Shown: positions 49,987-59,055 of the stretch, piece by piece
Layout of the letters: every line of letters begins with the position of its first letter
Numbering within the stretch: position 1 is the first letter of the stretch
Source of the DNA: CAZJHX01 sp964545715
GTDB taxonomy: Bacteria > Myxococcota_A > UBA9042 > GCA-2863065
NCBI GenBank assembly: GCA_964545715.1
Contig: CAZJHX010000028.1
Span: forward strand, 12,382 to 76,381
Direction of reading: 5' to 3'
DNA: 64,000 nucleotides
Notes under the pieces: generated by a model
Databases searched by the model: none
Seen by the model: the letters and a program-made list of their open reading frames with translations, nothing else
What the model was told of the DNA's origin: nothing
Program-made: the position numbers and the translations under genes

Positions 49987-51191
49987 GCCTGTATCAGTTT
50001 GCGCTGCCCAAGCGAATCGCGGGCAACATCAAGATGACGCGCATGATGGGCAAGGAGTACCTGCGGCCGCTGGGGATCGCGGCGGATGCCCAGGGACACC
50101 CGCACCCGCCGGACCACCCCTTCTACAAGCAGTGCGCGGCGATGGGGCTCATGGAGCGGCGGCTGCCGCGCGAGAAGAAAGAGCGCGAGCCGGGCAAGGA
50201 GTCCTGGATGGCGCGCGGCGCGGTGGCGACGCTGGAAGAGGCGTCGTATTGGGACCGCGGCATGGCGGTGTCGCTGCCGGGCCCGGGGCTGGGGATGCCG
50301 CCGGTGATGACGATCGGGACGCCACAGCAGCAGGCGCGCTTTTTGGAGCCGTTTCGCGACCGCTCGCGACCCCGCTGGGCGGCGTTTGGGATGACGGAGC
50401 CGGCGGCTGGATCCGACGTGGCGCGCATCGCGACGAAGTGCCGCAGGGTGGGCGATCGGTGGGTGCTGAACGGGGCCAAGGCGTTTTGCTCCAACTCGCC
50501 GCGCGCGGACTGGATCGTGGTGTACGCCACCGTGGACCCGGCGCAGGGCAGGGCGGGCCACCGGGTGTTTGTGGTGGAGCGCGACACGCCGGGCCTGGGG
50601 CCGTTTCGGCTGGAAAAGAAGATGGGTTTGAAGGCGTACGAGACGGCGTCGTTTCCCATCGAGGACTGCGAGGTGCCGGCCGAGAACCTGCTTGGCGGCG
50701 AGGTGGCCTATGAGGGCCGCGCCGGGTTCAAGTCGGCGATGAAGACCTTCAATATGAGCCGGCCGGCGATCGCGGCGATGGCGATCGGCATCGGGCGGGC
50801 GGCGTATGACGCGGCGCAGGCGGCGTTTGAGGCGCACTTTGAGACCGGGCGGCCCATCGCGCGGTATCGGCGCATCGCGGACCGGCTGACCACGATGAAG
50901 CGGACGCTGGATACCGGGCGGCTGCTGTGCTGGAAGGCGGCGTGGATGGCGGATGTCTCCAAGCCCAACGCGCTGCAGGCGTCGATGGCCAAGGTGTATG
51001 CGCCGCGGGCCGCGCTGCAGGCGTGCCGGTTGGCCATGGAGGTGCTGGGCGAGGCCGGCATCACGCGCGACGCGGGCGTTGAGAAGCTGTTCAGGGACGT
51101 GAAGGCCATGGACATCGTGGAGGGCACGGGCCAGATCCAGCGCCTGATCATCGCGCGCCGCATTGTCGACTATCCCAGGGAGGCGCGCTGA
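49983..51191 (+). CDS. Acyl-CoA dehydrogenase (catalytic partner)
   Basis: 402 residues. FAD/substrate motif FGMTEPAAGSDVARI, beta-domain KMGLKAYETASFPIEDCEVPAENLLG, and C-terminal DIVEGTGQIQRLIIARRI. All typical elements are present, so this is the likely active member of the pair with the preceding short subunit. It introduces an alpha-beta double bond into an acyl-CoA. Start: GTG 49983 inside the preceding stop (GTGA). Its stop overlaps the next ATG (TGATG). Confidence 0.9.
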   Translation: MSLYQFALPKRIAGNIKMTRMMGKEYLRPLGIAADAQGHPHPPDHPFYKQCAAMGLMERRLPREKKEREPGKESWMARGAVATLEEASYWDRGMAVSLPGPGLGMPPVMTIGTPQQQARFLEPFRDRSRPRWAAFGMTEPAAGSDVARIATKCRRVGDRWVLNGAKAFCSNSPRADWIVVYATVDPAQGRAGHRVFVVERDTPGLGPFRLEKKMGLKAYETASFPIEDCEVPAENLLGGEVAYEGRAGFKSAMKTFNMSRPAIAAMAIGIGRAAYDAAQAAFEAHFETGRPIARYRRIADRLTTMKRTLDTGRLLCWKAAWMADVSKPNALQASMAKVYAPRAALQACRLAMEVLGEAGITRDAGVEKLFRDVKAMDIVEGTGQIQRLIIARRIVDYPREAR

Positions 51192-51982
51192 TGGCGTTTA
51201 TCGATGCGGGTGGGACCCGGATGTTCTACGTGGACGAGGGGACGGGGCCGCCGCTGATTATGGGGCACAGCCTGGCGCTGGACCATCACCTTTACGACGG
51301 CGCGGCGGCCCGGCTGTCGCAGCGATTTCGGGTGATTCGGCCGGACTTTCGGGGGCACGGCCAGTCCGACAAGCCCTACGAGCATTACACGCTGGAGCAG
51401 CTGACCGACGACCTGATCGCGTTTGCGGACGCGCTTGGGCTGGACCGCTTTGCGTATGCGGGCCTGTCGATGGGCGGGATGGTCGGGCTGCGGCTGGGGA
51501 TGCGGGTGCCACAGCGGCTTACGGCGCTGGCGCTGATGGATACGTCGGCGGATCTGGAGCCCAACCGGGCGGCGTACGAGGCCTGGGCGGAGATGGCCAA
51601 GAACCGGCCGCCGCAGGACAACGACATCGCCATGTTTCTGAGCATCTCGGTGTCGCAGGAGTACCTGAAGCGCAACCCGCCGGAGCTGCAGGCGATTCGA
51701 GAGCGGATGCTGGCCGCCGATCCGATGGGCAACTACTACGCGCAGCTGGCTGTGTTGGGGCGGGAGCCGGTGTTGGACCGGCTGAGCGACCTGACGATGC
51801 CGTGCCTGATCGTGGTGGGACAGAAGGACATGCCGACGCCGCTTCCGCAGGCGGAGGCGATGCAGCAGGGCGTGGCGGACGGGGTGCTGGTGCAGGTCGC
51901 CGGCGCGGGACATCTGAGCATTTTGGAGCGGCCCGACATCGTGGTGGGCGCGATCGAACAACTGATGGAGAGAAGCCGATGA
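51191..51982 (+). CDS. Alpha/beta hydrolase
   Basis: 263 residues, standard alpha/beta hydrolase: oxyanion motif MGHSLALDHHLYDG, strand-4 block VIRPDFRGHGQSDKP, nucleophile AGLSMGGM, acid near VVGQKDMPTP and His in GAGHLSILERP. Family members include esterases, lactonases and C-C hydrolases (3-oxoadipate enol-lactonase type). The substrate is presumably an intermediate of the operon. Coupled at both ends (TGATG before, ATGA after). Confidence 0.85.
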   Translation: MAFIDAGGTRMFYVDEGTGPPLIMGHSLALDHHLYDGAAARLSQRFRVIRPDFRGHGQSDKPYEHYTLEQLTDDLIAFADALGLDRFAYAGLSMGGMVGLRLGMRVPQRLTALALMDTSADLEPNRAAYEAWAEMAKNRPPQDNDIAMFLSISVSQEYLKRNPPELQAIRERMLAADPMGNYYAQLAVLGREPVLDRLSDLTMPCLIVVGQKDMPTPLPQAEAMQQGVADGVLVQVAGAGHLSILERPDIVVGAIEQLMERSR

Positions 51983-53124
51983 GTGACGAGTTACCAAAAG
52001 AGGCGCGCGCGCTGGTGCTGAACGCTGCAACGGGCGAGTACGCGATGGAGACGCTGCCGGTTGTGGAGCCTGCCCAGGGACAGATCCTGGTGAAGGTGCT
52101 GCGCGCGAACGTGTGCGGCTCTGACCTTCACATGGTGCGTGGAGAGGCGTTTGCCACCTACAAGCCCAAGCCGTTTGTGCTGGGTCACGAGATGGTGGGT
52201 GAGGTCGTGGCCAAGGGGCCGGGGCGTGGGGTGGACTCGCGCGGGACGCCGCTGCGGGTGGGCGATCGGGTCACGTACGCCTATCACACCGGCTGTGGCC
52301 ACTGTCCGGTGTGCGCGGCGGGCAAGGATCATCACTGCATCGCCGCGCTGACCAGCGTGCTGCGTGAGTGCAGCAAGGCGCCGCATCTCAACGGCGCGTT
52401 TGCCGAGTACTACATGATTCGCGATCGGCAGGCCGTGGTGAAGGTGCCGGACGACGTGTCCAACGACCTGGCGGCGGGCTGCAACTGCGCGTTGGCGCAG
52501 GTGATCCAGGGGCTGAAGACCGTGGGTGTCGGGATCAGCGATCACGTCGTGATTCAGGGTGCGGGCGGACTGGGGCTGTATGCGACCGCGGTGGCCAAAC
52601 AGATGGGCGCCAAGCAGGTCATCGTGCTGGATGCGCACGATGCGCGGCTGGAGCTTGCCAAGCAGTTTGGGGCCGACAAGGTCATCTCGATCACGAAGAA
52701 CGCGGACCCCCGTATGCGGACGATGCTGGTGAAGCAGGCGACCGGCGGCGGCGCGACGGTGTGTGTGGAGGTCGTCGGCAAAGCGGCGGCGTTGAAAGAA
52801 GGACAGCGCATGCTGCAGCGCGGCGGCCGGTATCTGGTGATGGGCTGCATCGTGCCCAAGGACATCATCAAGGTGGACCCGTCGATGTGGGTGGGCAGCA
52901 ACATCAGCTTGCACGGGGTGTCGCTTTACGAGCCGCAGTCGCTGTTGGACGCGCTGGACTTCGTGGCCAAGAACAAGGACCGGCTGCCGCTGGACGCGAT
53001 GATCGGCAAGACCTTCGACTTTGACGATTACGAGGAGGCGCTGAAGGCGGCGGACGCGTTTGGCGCGGACGCGTCGACGGTCGGGCGCGTGGCGATTCGG
53101 ATCGGCGAGTCGGAGGCGGGCTGA
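51979..53124 (+). CDS. Zinc-dependent alcohol dehydrogenase (MDR family)
   Basis: 381 residues. Catalytic zinc residues in VCGSDLH and GHEMVGEVV; structural zinc site CGHCPVCAAGKDHHC; Rossmann motif GAGGLGLYA. It would oxidise an alcohol to an aldehyde or ketone with NAD(P). Directly followed by an aldehyde dehydrogenase gene (TGATG), so the two probably act in series. Start ATG 51979 overlaps the hydrolase stop; a long in-frame extension upstream lies over the hydrolase gene and was rejected. Confidence 0.9.
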   Translation: MSDELPKEARALVLNAATGEYAMETLPVVEPAQGQILVKVLRANVCGSDLHMVRGEAFATYKPKPFVLGHEMVGEVVAKGPGRGVDSRGTPLRVGDRVTYAYHTGCGHCPVCAAGKDHHCIAALTSVLRECSKAPHLNGAFAEYYMIRDRQAVVKVPDDVSNDLAAGCNCALAQVIQGLKTVGVGISDHVVIQGAGGLGLYATAVAKQMGAKQVIVLDAHDARLELAKQFGADKVISITKNADPRMRTMLVKQATGGGATVCVEVVGKAAALKEGQRMLQRGGRYLVMGCIVPKDIIKVDPSMWVGSNISLHGVSLYEPQSLLDALDFVAKNKDRLPLDAMIGKTFDFDDYEEALKAADAFGADASTVGRVAIRIGESEAG

Positions 53125-54605
53125 TGGAAGCGCTGAGAACCAAGCACGCGGCGGCATGGACCGAGCTGGAGCTGCCGGCACCGCAACACTATATCGATGG
53201 CGGCTTTACCGCGGCGCCGGAGCGCACGATCGCGGTGCGGGACCCGTCGACGTCGGACGTGTGTGCGGAGATCCCGCAGGCGACGGCGGACGAGATCGAC
53301 GCGGCGGTGGGCGCGGCGGCGGTGGCGCAGGCCAAGTGGCGGGCGCTGGGTCCGGGCAAGCGGGCCAAGGCGCTGGGCAAGCTGGCGGAGGCGCTGAAGG
53401 CGCGTGCGCGGCGGTTTGTGTCGCTGGAGGCGCTGGACGCCGGGATGCCGGTGATGTTCTCCAAGCGGTTTTCGTCGCGCGCGATGTCGACGCACGTGCG
53501 GTATTACGCCGAGTGGATCGACAAGCTGACCGGCGACGTGGTCAACGCGGGCGGCGAGAACGAGTCGCTGACCATGGTGCTGAAGGAGCCGGTGGGCGTG
53601 GTGGGCGCGATTGTGCCGTGGAACACGCCGTGCCTGTTTTTGGGGTCCAAGGCGGGGCCCGCGCTCGCAGCCGGCTGCTCGGTGATCTTGAAGCCGCCGG
53701 AGCTGGCGCCGCTGGCCGCGCTGGAGTTTGCGCGTGCGTGTGAGGACGCGGGGCTGCCCAAAGGGCTGGTGCAGGTGCTGTTTGGCGACGGCCAGGTCGG
53801 CGCGGCGCTGTGTGCGCACGAGGGCGTGGACAAGATCGCGTTTACGGGCGGCAGCAAGCGCGGGCGGGATGTGATGGCGCAGGTGGCGCCCACGATGAAG
53901 CGGCTGTCGCTGGAGCTTGGGGGCAAGTCGCCGCACATCCTGTTTGAGGATGCGGATGTGAACAAGGCCACCATGATGGCCACGTACGGGATGTTCAGCT
54001 TGAGCGGGCAGGCGTGCGCGGCGGGCTCGCGGCTGTATGTGCATGAGTCGATCTACGAGTCGTTTGTCCAGCGGGTCGTGGGGATGCTGAAGATGTTGAA
54101 GCCGGCGGATCCGCTGAAGGGCGGCACGCAGCTTGGCCCGTTGATCTCGCAGGAGCACCTGGAGCGCGTGCACGGCATGGTCGAGCAGGCGCGCGGGGCC
54201 GGGGCAGAGGTGCTGGCGGGCGGCAAGCGGGTCGAGGGGCTTGACGGCGGCGCGTTTTATGAGCCGACGGTCATCGCGGGCGCGGACCCGGACAGCGCGA
54301 TTGCGCGCGAGGAGATCTTCGGCCCGGTGCTGACGGTGTTCTCGTTCGATGACGACAAGGCGCTGGTGAAGGCGGCCAACGACACGACGTATGGCCTGGC
54401 GGCGGGGCTGTGGACCCGCGATTTGACGCGTGCGATGCGCGTGGCGCGACAGCTGCGGGCCGGGATGGTCTGGGTGAACAACTACGGGACGATTCCCATT
54501 CAGGCGCCGTTTGGCGGCATGAAGCAGAGCGGCTTTGGGCGTGATGGCGGCCGGGAGGGCATCGAGGAGTATCTGGAGACGAAGACGGTGCACGTGGCGC
54601 TGTGA
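53124..54605 (+). CDS. Aldehyde dehydrogenase
   Basis: 493 residues, full-length ALDH. Motifs: IVPWNTPC, LELGGKSPHI (general base Glu), GQACAAGSRLYV (catalytic Cys), EEIFGPVLTV, and the C-terminal PFGGMKQSGFGRDGG. It oxidises an aldehyde to a carboxylic acid with NAD(P), plausibly the product of the preceding alcohol dehydrogenase. Overlaps its neighbours on both sides by one base (TGATG). Confidence 0.93.
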   Translation: MEALRTKHAAAWTELELPAPQHYIDGGFTAAPERTIAVRDPSTSDVCAEIPQATADEIDAAVGAAAVAQAKWRALGPGKRAKALGKLAEALKARARRFVSLEALDAGMPVMFSKRFSSRAMSTHVRYYAEWIDKLTGDVVNAGGENESLTMVLKEPVGVVGAIVPWNTPCLFLGSKAGPALAAGCSVILKPPELAPLAALEFARACEDAGLPKGLVQVLFGDGQVGAALCAHEGVDKIAFTGGSKRGRDVMAQVAPTMKRLSLELGGKSPHILFEDADVNKATMMATYGMFSLSGQACAAGSRLYVHESIYESFVQRVVGMLKMLKPADPLKGGTQLGPLISQEHLERVHGMVEQARGAGAEVLAGGKRVEGLDGGAFYEPTVIAGADPDSAIAREEIFGPVLTVFSFDDDKALVKAANDTTYGLAAGLWTRDLTRAMRVARQLRAGMVWVNNYGTIPIQAPFGGMKQSGFGRDGGREGIEEYLETKTVHVAL

Positions 54606-56236
54606 TGTGGCGCGTGCCGGCGTTGTGCCTGGGGTTGGTGCTGGGCTGCGGTCCAAGCGATCCGATCCTGGAGTATCCGGGGGGTGATCCGGTGGACTTG
54701 CCGGATGACGCCAAGAGCGTGCGCTTTGATGACTCGACGGCCCCGACTGACGCGCCTCCAGAAACGGACGGCGCTGATGTTCCCCCGCCCGATGGGTGGG
54801 GTGAGATCCCGCCCGGGGGTGGGGATATCTCCGACGGCGACTCTGACAGCCCACCCGACGGGCGGGATACAGCAGGCGATTCGGATTCTCAAGGCGCGGA
54901 CGTGCAGGGGCCCGGTTTGGAGCCCGCTGCGACCGTCTTGAGCGTTGACGGGCGGTGGTTCAAGGACCCGGCCGGGCGCGTCGTGTTGCTTCGTGGGGTC
55001 AACGTGGCCGGCAACTCCAAGGTGCCGCCGTTTGTGCCGTTCAGCGACATGAGCAAGCTGGACGCGCTGCACGATTGGGGCATGAACGTCGTGCGGCTGG
55101 TCTTTACCTGGGAGGCCTACGAGCCGCTGTCCGAGGAGTACGACGAGGCCTACCTGGACGCGCTGGCCACCATCGCCGAGGCGGCGTGGGCGCGCGGGCT
55201 GTACGTCATCGTGGACTTTCATCAGGACGGGTACTCGCGGCACCTGGCGCAGGGGTGCGGCGACGGCTTTCCCAAGTGGGCGCTGCCGCCCGAGGTCTCG
55301 GCCGACGCGCCGGACAACTCGGACGCGTGCCACGACTGGGCGACCAAAGTGGCGCTGGACAACGACGTGCACACCGCGTTTGGCGCCTTTTACGCCGACA
55401 CCTACGGCGTTCGCACGCGCTATCTGGACTTGATGGCGCGGCTGGCCAAGCGCTTTGGGCCCATCGAGGGCGTCATCGGCTACGACTTGTTCAACGAGCC
55501 CTGGGGCTGGGAGGACAGCGAGCTCGCGCCGCTCTACGAGGACGCCGCGGTGGCGATTCGCGCGCACCATCCGGACGCCATCCTCTTTGTGGAGGGGCAC
55601 ATCACGACCAACACCGGCATCGACCAGACCGAGCTGCCCAAGCCGACGTTTGGCAACTTCGCGTATGCGCCGCACTTCTACGAGAGCCTGGCCCTGGTCA
55701 GCGGCATCTGGAGCGGGCTGCCCACCGCCACGGACGTGGCGTATTTCACGATGACGTCCAAGGCCGACGACTGGAACGTGCCGCTGTTCATCGGCGAGTT
55801 CGGCATCGGCGCCACGGCCATCAACGGGCTCGGGTACGTCGATCTGCAATACGAGCGCATGAACGACCACCTGGCGTCGGGCGCGTACTGGAACTACACG
55901 CCGGGCTGGAGCGCCGCGCACAAAGACGGGTGGAACGGCGAGGACCTGAGCCTGGTGGACGACGTCGGCAACACGCGCCCCACCTTCCGCAACCGCGCTT
56001 ATGCGCGTCGCATCACGGGCACGCCCACCGCGTTAGAGGTGAGCCCGACATCGATCACGCTCGAGTGGCAGCACGTGCCGGCGCTTGGGCAAACCGAGAT
56101 CTACGTGCCGTTTGCCGGAGCGATCCAGGCGACGGGCGAGGGGCTCGGGTGCTGGTTTGAGCAGGACACGGTCGTGCTGTGTCAGTCCGATGACGCGGGC
56201 AAAAAGCAGGTCACGATCACGAAAGGAGGTCAGTAA
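54605..56236 (+). CDS. Endoglycoceramidase-like GH5 lipoprotein
   Basis: 543 residues. Lipobox GLVLGC (Cys15), then a ~95-residue Asp/Pro-rich linker, then a GH5 barrel (~110-455). Family marks: GVNVAGNSKVPPF, VIVDFHQDGYSR (typical of endoglycoceramidases), acid/base Glu298 in DLFNEPWGW, and nucleophile Glu398 in FIGEFGIG. A small C-terminal beta domain follows (~460-543). Relatives cut glycosphingolipids or steryl glucosides between sugar and lipid. It is exported and lipid-anchored, unlike all its neighbours, yet sits inside the operon: its ATG overlaps the ALDH stop and its end carries the AAAGGAGGT ribosome site of the next gene. Substrate is inferred. Confidence 0.85.
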   Translation: MWRVPALCLGLVLGCGPSDPILEYPGGDPVDLPDDAKSVRFDDSTAPTDAPPETDGADVPPPDGWGEIPPGGGDISDGDSDSPPDGRDTAGDSDSQGADVQGPGLEPAATVLSVDGRWFKDPAGRVVLLRGVNVAGNSKVPPFVPFSDMSKLDALHDWGMNVVRLVFTWEAYEPLSEEYDEAYLDALATIAEAAWARGLYVIVDFHQDGYSRHLAQGCGDGFPKWALPPEVSADAPDNSDACHDWATKVALDNDVHTAFGAFYADTYGVRTRYLDLMARLAKRFGPIEGVIGYDLFNEPWGWEDSELAPLYEDAAVAIRAHHPDAILFVEGHITTNTGIDQTELPKPTFGNFAYAPHFYESLALVSGIWSGLPTATDVAYFTMTSKADDWNVPLFIGEFGIGATAINGLGYVDLQYERMNDHLASGAYWNYTPGWSAAHKDGWNGEDLSLVDDVGNTRPTFRNRAYARRITGTPTALEVSPTSITLEWQHVPALGQTEIYVPFAGAIQATGEGLGCWFEQDTVVLCQSDDAGKKQVTITKGGQ

Positions 56237-57433
56237 ATGGGGTTGGATTTCAACTTGTCCGAAGAGCAGAAGCTCATTCAAGACTCTGTGCATCAGGTGC
56301 TGAAGCCGTTTGAGGGGCGCCGCGACGAGCTGCGCAAGATGATCCTCAAGGACAAGATCTTCCCGCAGGAGGTCTGGAACGCGCTGGCCGACGCGGGCTA
56401 CATGGGCTGCCTGATCCCTGAAGAGTACGGCGGCACCAACATGGGGCTGCTGGCGCTCACGCTGGCCATCGAGCAGATGGCGGTCCGCGGCTTCAGCAAC
56501 GGGCTCATGGTGCTCACGGCGATGGACGCGCTGTGCATCCTGCGCAACGGCAGCCCCGAGCTCAAGCAGCGCTTCTTGCCCGGCATGGCCAGCGGCGAGA
56601 TGAAGTTTTGCTTTGCGCTGACGGAGCCCAACGCCGGCTCCAACACCTTCCGCCTGGAGACCATCGCCAAGAAAGAGGGCGACACCTACCGGATCAACGG
56701 CCAGAAGGTGTTCATCACCGGCGTCGACCACGCGGACTACATGCTGCTGGTCACCCGCACAATGAGCATCCAGGAGGTCACCGACAAGAAGATGCCCAAG
56801 GCGTTTGGCCTGTCGCTCTTCATCGTGCCGACCAACGCCAAAGGCATGACCAAGCGGGCGATGCCCATGCGCGGCATCGAGGGCATGACCCAGTGGGAGC
56901 TGTTCTTCGACGACGTCGAGGTGCCGGCCGAGAACCTGGTCGGGCAGGAGAACGCGGGCATCATGGCCCTGTTCAACTCGCTGAACCCCGAGCGCATCCT
57001 GGCGGCCTGCATCGGCTGCGGGATCACCGAGAACATGATCAACAAGTCGGTGGCCTACGCCAAGGATCGCAAGGTCTTCAAGGATCGGCCCATCGGCAGC
57101 TACCAGGGCATCTCGCACCCGCTGGCCGAGCTGCGGATCGAGCTGGAGGCCAGCCGCCTGCTCACCTACAAGGCCGCGTGGGCGTTTGACCAGGACCAGC
57201 CGCCCGGCGTCATCGGGCAGTGGGCCAACATGGCCAAGTACAAGGCCGCCGAGATGGCGATCGCCGCGACCGACCGAGCCATCCAGACGCACGGCGGCTA
57301 CGGCTTCAGTGAGGAGTACGGGATCATCTTCTACTGGGAGGGCACGCGCCTGATGCGCACCGCCCCGGTCAGCAAAGAGATGGTGCTCAACTACATCGCC
57401 GAGCACTCCCTCGGCCTGCCGCGGGGCTACTAA
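56237..57433 (+). CDS. Acyl-CoA dehydrogenase
   Basis: 398 residues, complete: N-terminal helices (LSEEQKLIQDSVHQVL), flavin motif FALTEPNAGSNTF, FITGVDHADYMLLV, beta-domain GMTQWELFFDDVEVPAENLVG, C-terminal IQTHGGYGFSEEYGIIFYWEGTR. The EGT-type element is present, so it should be active. A second, independent oxidation step in the pathway. Start ATG 56237 directly follows the GH5 stop, with a near-perfect ribosome site seven bases upstream. Confidence 0.92.
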   Translation: MGLDFNLSEEQKLIQDSVHQVLKPFEGRRDELRKMILKDKIFPQEVWNALADAGYMGCLIPEEYGGTNMGLLALTLAIEQMAVRGFSNGLMVLTAMDALCILRNGSPELKQRFLPGMASGEMKFCFALTEPNAGSNTFRLETIAKKEGDTYRINGQKVFITGVDHADYMLLVTRTMSIQEVTDKKMPKAFGLSLFIVPTNAKGMTKRAMPMRGIEGMTQWELFFDDVEVPAENLVGQENAGIMALFNSLNPERILAACIGCGITENMINKSVAYAKDRKVFKDRPIGSYQGISHPLAELRIELEASRLLTYKAAWAFDQDQPPGVIGQWANMAKYKAAEMAIAATDRAIQTHGGYGFSEEYGIIFYWEGTRLMRTAPVSKEMVLNYIAEHSLGLPRGY

Positions 57434-57435
57434 CC

Positions 57436-58617
57436 ATGTCCCTGGCCATCGCCGGCGTCGGGGCCACGCCGGTCACCCGCGACTTCGACAAGCCGATGCT
57501 GGACCTGTGCGCTACGGTCACCCGGCAGGCGCTGGACGACGCCGCCATCGAGCCGTCCGAGGTCAACGGCCTGTTCGTGACGCCCGGCGCCATGAGCGGC
57601 GAGCCCTGGATGATGTTTGCGGCCCAGGCCGCGGAGTATCTCGGGTTCACCACGAAGGGCCTGTGCTCCGTGGAGAACGGCGGCTTGACCTCCTTGATGA
57701 CGCTCCGCTCGGCCATGGATGCGGTCGCGCTCGGCCGCGTCGACGTGGCCGTGGTAATCGCGCTGGACACCCGCCCGACGTTTGACATGGCCCACTTTCA
57801 GCAGTTCATCCACGGCGCCACGCACCGGGTGGTCGGACTGCACGGGCCCATCAATGGCCTCATGGGCCTGGGAACGCCGATCCCGATCTACGCGATGAGC
57901 CACCAGCGCTACATGCACGAGCACAGCGTCACCGAAGAGCAGGTGGCGCTGGCCTCGGTCCGCTTACGCGAGCACGCCGGCAACCACCCATGGGCCCAGT
58001 TTCGCGATCCCATCACCGTCGACGATGTGCTCAGCAGCAAGCTGCTGTCTCCGCCGATCCGGCTGCTGCAGGCCGCCGGCATCTCGTCGGGCATGGTCGC
58101 TCTCATCGTCACGCGCGACGACCACGCACGCCAGACAGGCAGGCCGGTTGTCCGCGTCACGGGCTGGGGCGAGCACCACCACCCCAGCCACTTCATCCCG
58201 CGCCGCGGCAGCATCACGCGCTTTGAGTCCGTGGTCGCGTCCGGGCAAACCGCCATGGCCGAGGCCGGCGTCACCCCCGGTGACATCGACGTGGCCGAGG
58301 TCTACGGGGTCTTCGGCGCCACCGAGCTCATCTTGTACGAGGATCTGGGCTTCTGCGCCAAGGGTCACGGCGCCGGCTTTCTGGCCGAAGGGCGCACCAC
58401 GTACGGCGGCGACGTCGTCATCAACCCCAGCGGCGGGCGCATCTCGATGGGCCACCCCGCCGGCGCGACCCCGCTGTACGAGGTCGCGGAGATCGTCAAA
58501 CAGCTGCGCGGCGAGGCGGACGGGCGACAGGTCGACAATGCAGCCGTCGGTCTCGTCCAGGCGGAGCACGGCATGATGAACGGCTCGGCCGTCATGATTC
58601 TAGAAGGGGAGGGCTAG
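57436..58617 (+). CDS. SCP2-type thiolase-fold protein lacking the nucleophilic Cys (Ltp2-like)
   Basis: 393 residues of the lipid-transfer-protein/SCP2 thiolase subfamily (IAGVGATPV at the start; NPSGGRISMGHPAGAT at ~331-346). In active thiolases the block VEAACASG carries the nucleophilic Cys; here it reads SVENGGLTS, with Gly83 at that position. The second Cys-containing block near the C-terminus is also changed (QAEHGMMNGSAVMIL). Cys-less relatives paired with DUF35 partners include the steroid side-chain aldolase Ltp2, and the next gene is DUF35. Probably a retro-aldol C-C lyase rather than a thiolase (inference). It follows the dehydrogenase by 2 bp. Confidence 0.82.
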   Translation: MSLAIAGVGATPVTRDFDKPMLDLCATVTRQALDDAAIEPSEVNGLFVTPGAMSGEPWMMFAAQAAEYLGFTTKGLCSVENGGLTSLMTLRSAMDAVALGRVDVAVVIALDTRPTFDMAHFQQFIHGATHRVVGLHGPINGLMGLGTPIPIYAMSHQRYMHEHSVTEEQVALASVRLREHAGNHPWAQFRDPITVDDVLSSKLLSPPIRLLQAAGISSGMVALIVTRDDHARQTGRPVVRVTGWGEHHHPSHFIPRRGSITRFESVVASGQTAMAEAGVTPGDIDVAEVYGVFGATELILYEDLGFCAKGHGAGFLAEGRTTYGGDVVINPSGGRISMGHPAGATPLYEVAEIVKQLRGEADGRQVDNAAVGLVQAEHGMMNGSAVMILEGEG

Positions 58618-58620
58618 CAG

Positions 58621-59052
58621 ATGGCCGAGAACCTGCTGAACGTATTTACAAAACAAGCCCTCAAGGCCTTCGGGCACGGCGGCTCGGCCGAGATGCAGCG
58701 CCGCCTCAAAGAGGACGGTCAGCTGTGCGCCACCAAATGCGGCGCCTGCGGTCAAACCAACTACCCGGGCCGCGCCCACTGCCCCGACTGCTTCAGCGAC
58801 GACGTCGCGTGGGTGGAATTCGGTGACGGCGCCACGCTGTTCGCCTTTACCACTCAGGCGCGCGCGCTGCGCTTCATGGCGCCGCAGGTCATCGGCGTGG
58901 TAGAGATTCCGGACGTGGGCATGGTCGTCGCACCGATCAAGGGCCGCTACGAAACACTCGAGATAGGCATGAAGCTGGATGTTGAAGTCGTCGACCTGGA
59001 AGACGGCCTCTGCATCCACCGCTTCGTTCCCATCGCTTCCGCAGGAGACTGA
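58621..59052 (+). CDS. DUF35 zinc-ribbon/OB-fold partner protein
   Basis: 143 residues. A short helix, a rubredoxin-like zinc ribbon with two CxxC pairs (KCGACGQTNYPGRAHCPDC), then an OB fold (TLFAFTTQARALRF ... VVAPIKGR). DUF35 proteins form complexes with thiolase-superfamily enzymes, bind acyl-CoA or stabilise them. Three bp downstream of the Ltp2-like gene, with GGGGAGGG upstream as ribosome site; the two almost certainly form one complex. Confidence 0.88.
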   Translation: MAENLLNVFTKQALKAFGHGGSAEMQRRLKEDGQLCATKCGACGQTNYPGRAHCPDCFSDDVAWVEFGDGATLFAFTTQARALRFMAPQVIGVVEIPDVGMVVAPIKGRYETLEIGMKLDVEVVDLEDGLCIHRFVPIASAGD

Positions 59053-59055
59053 TTC

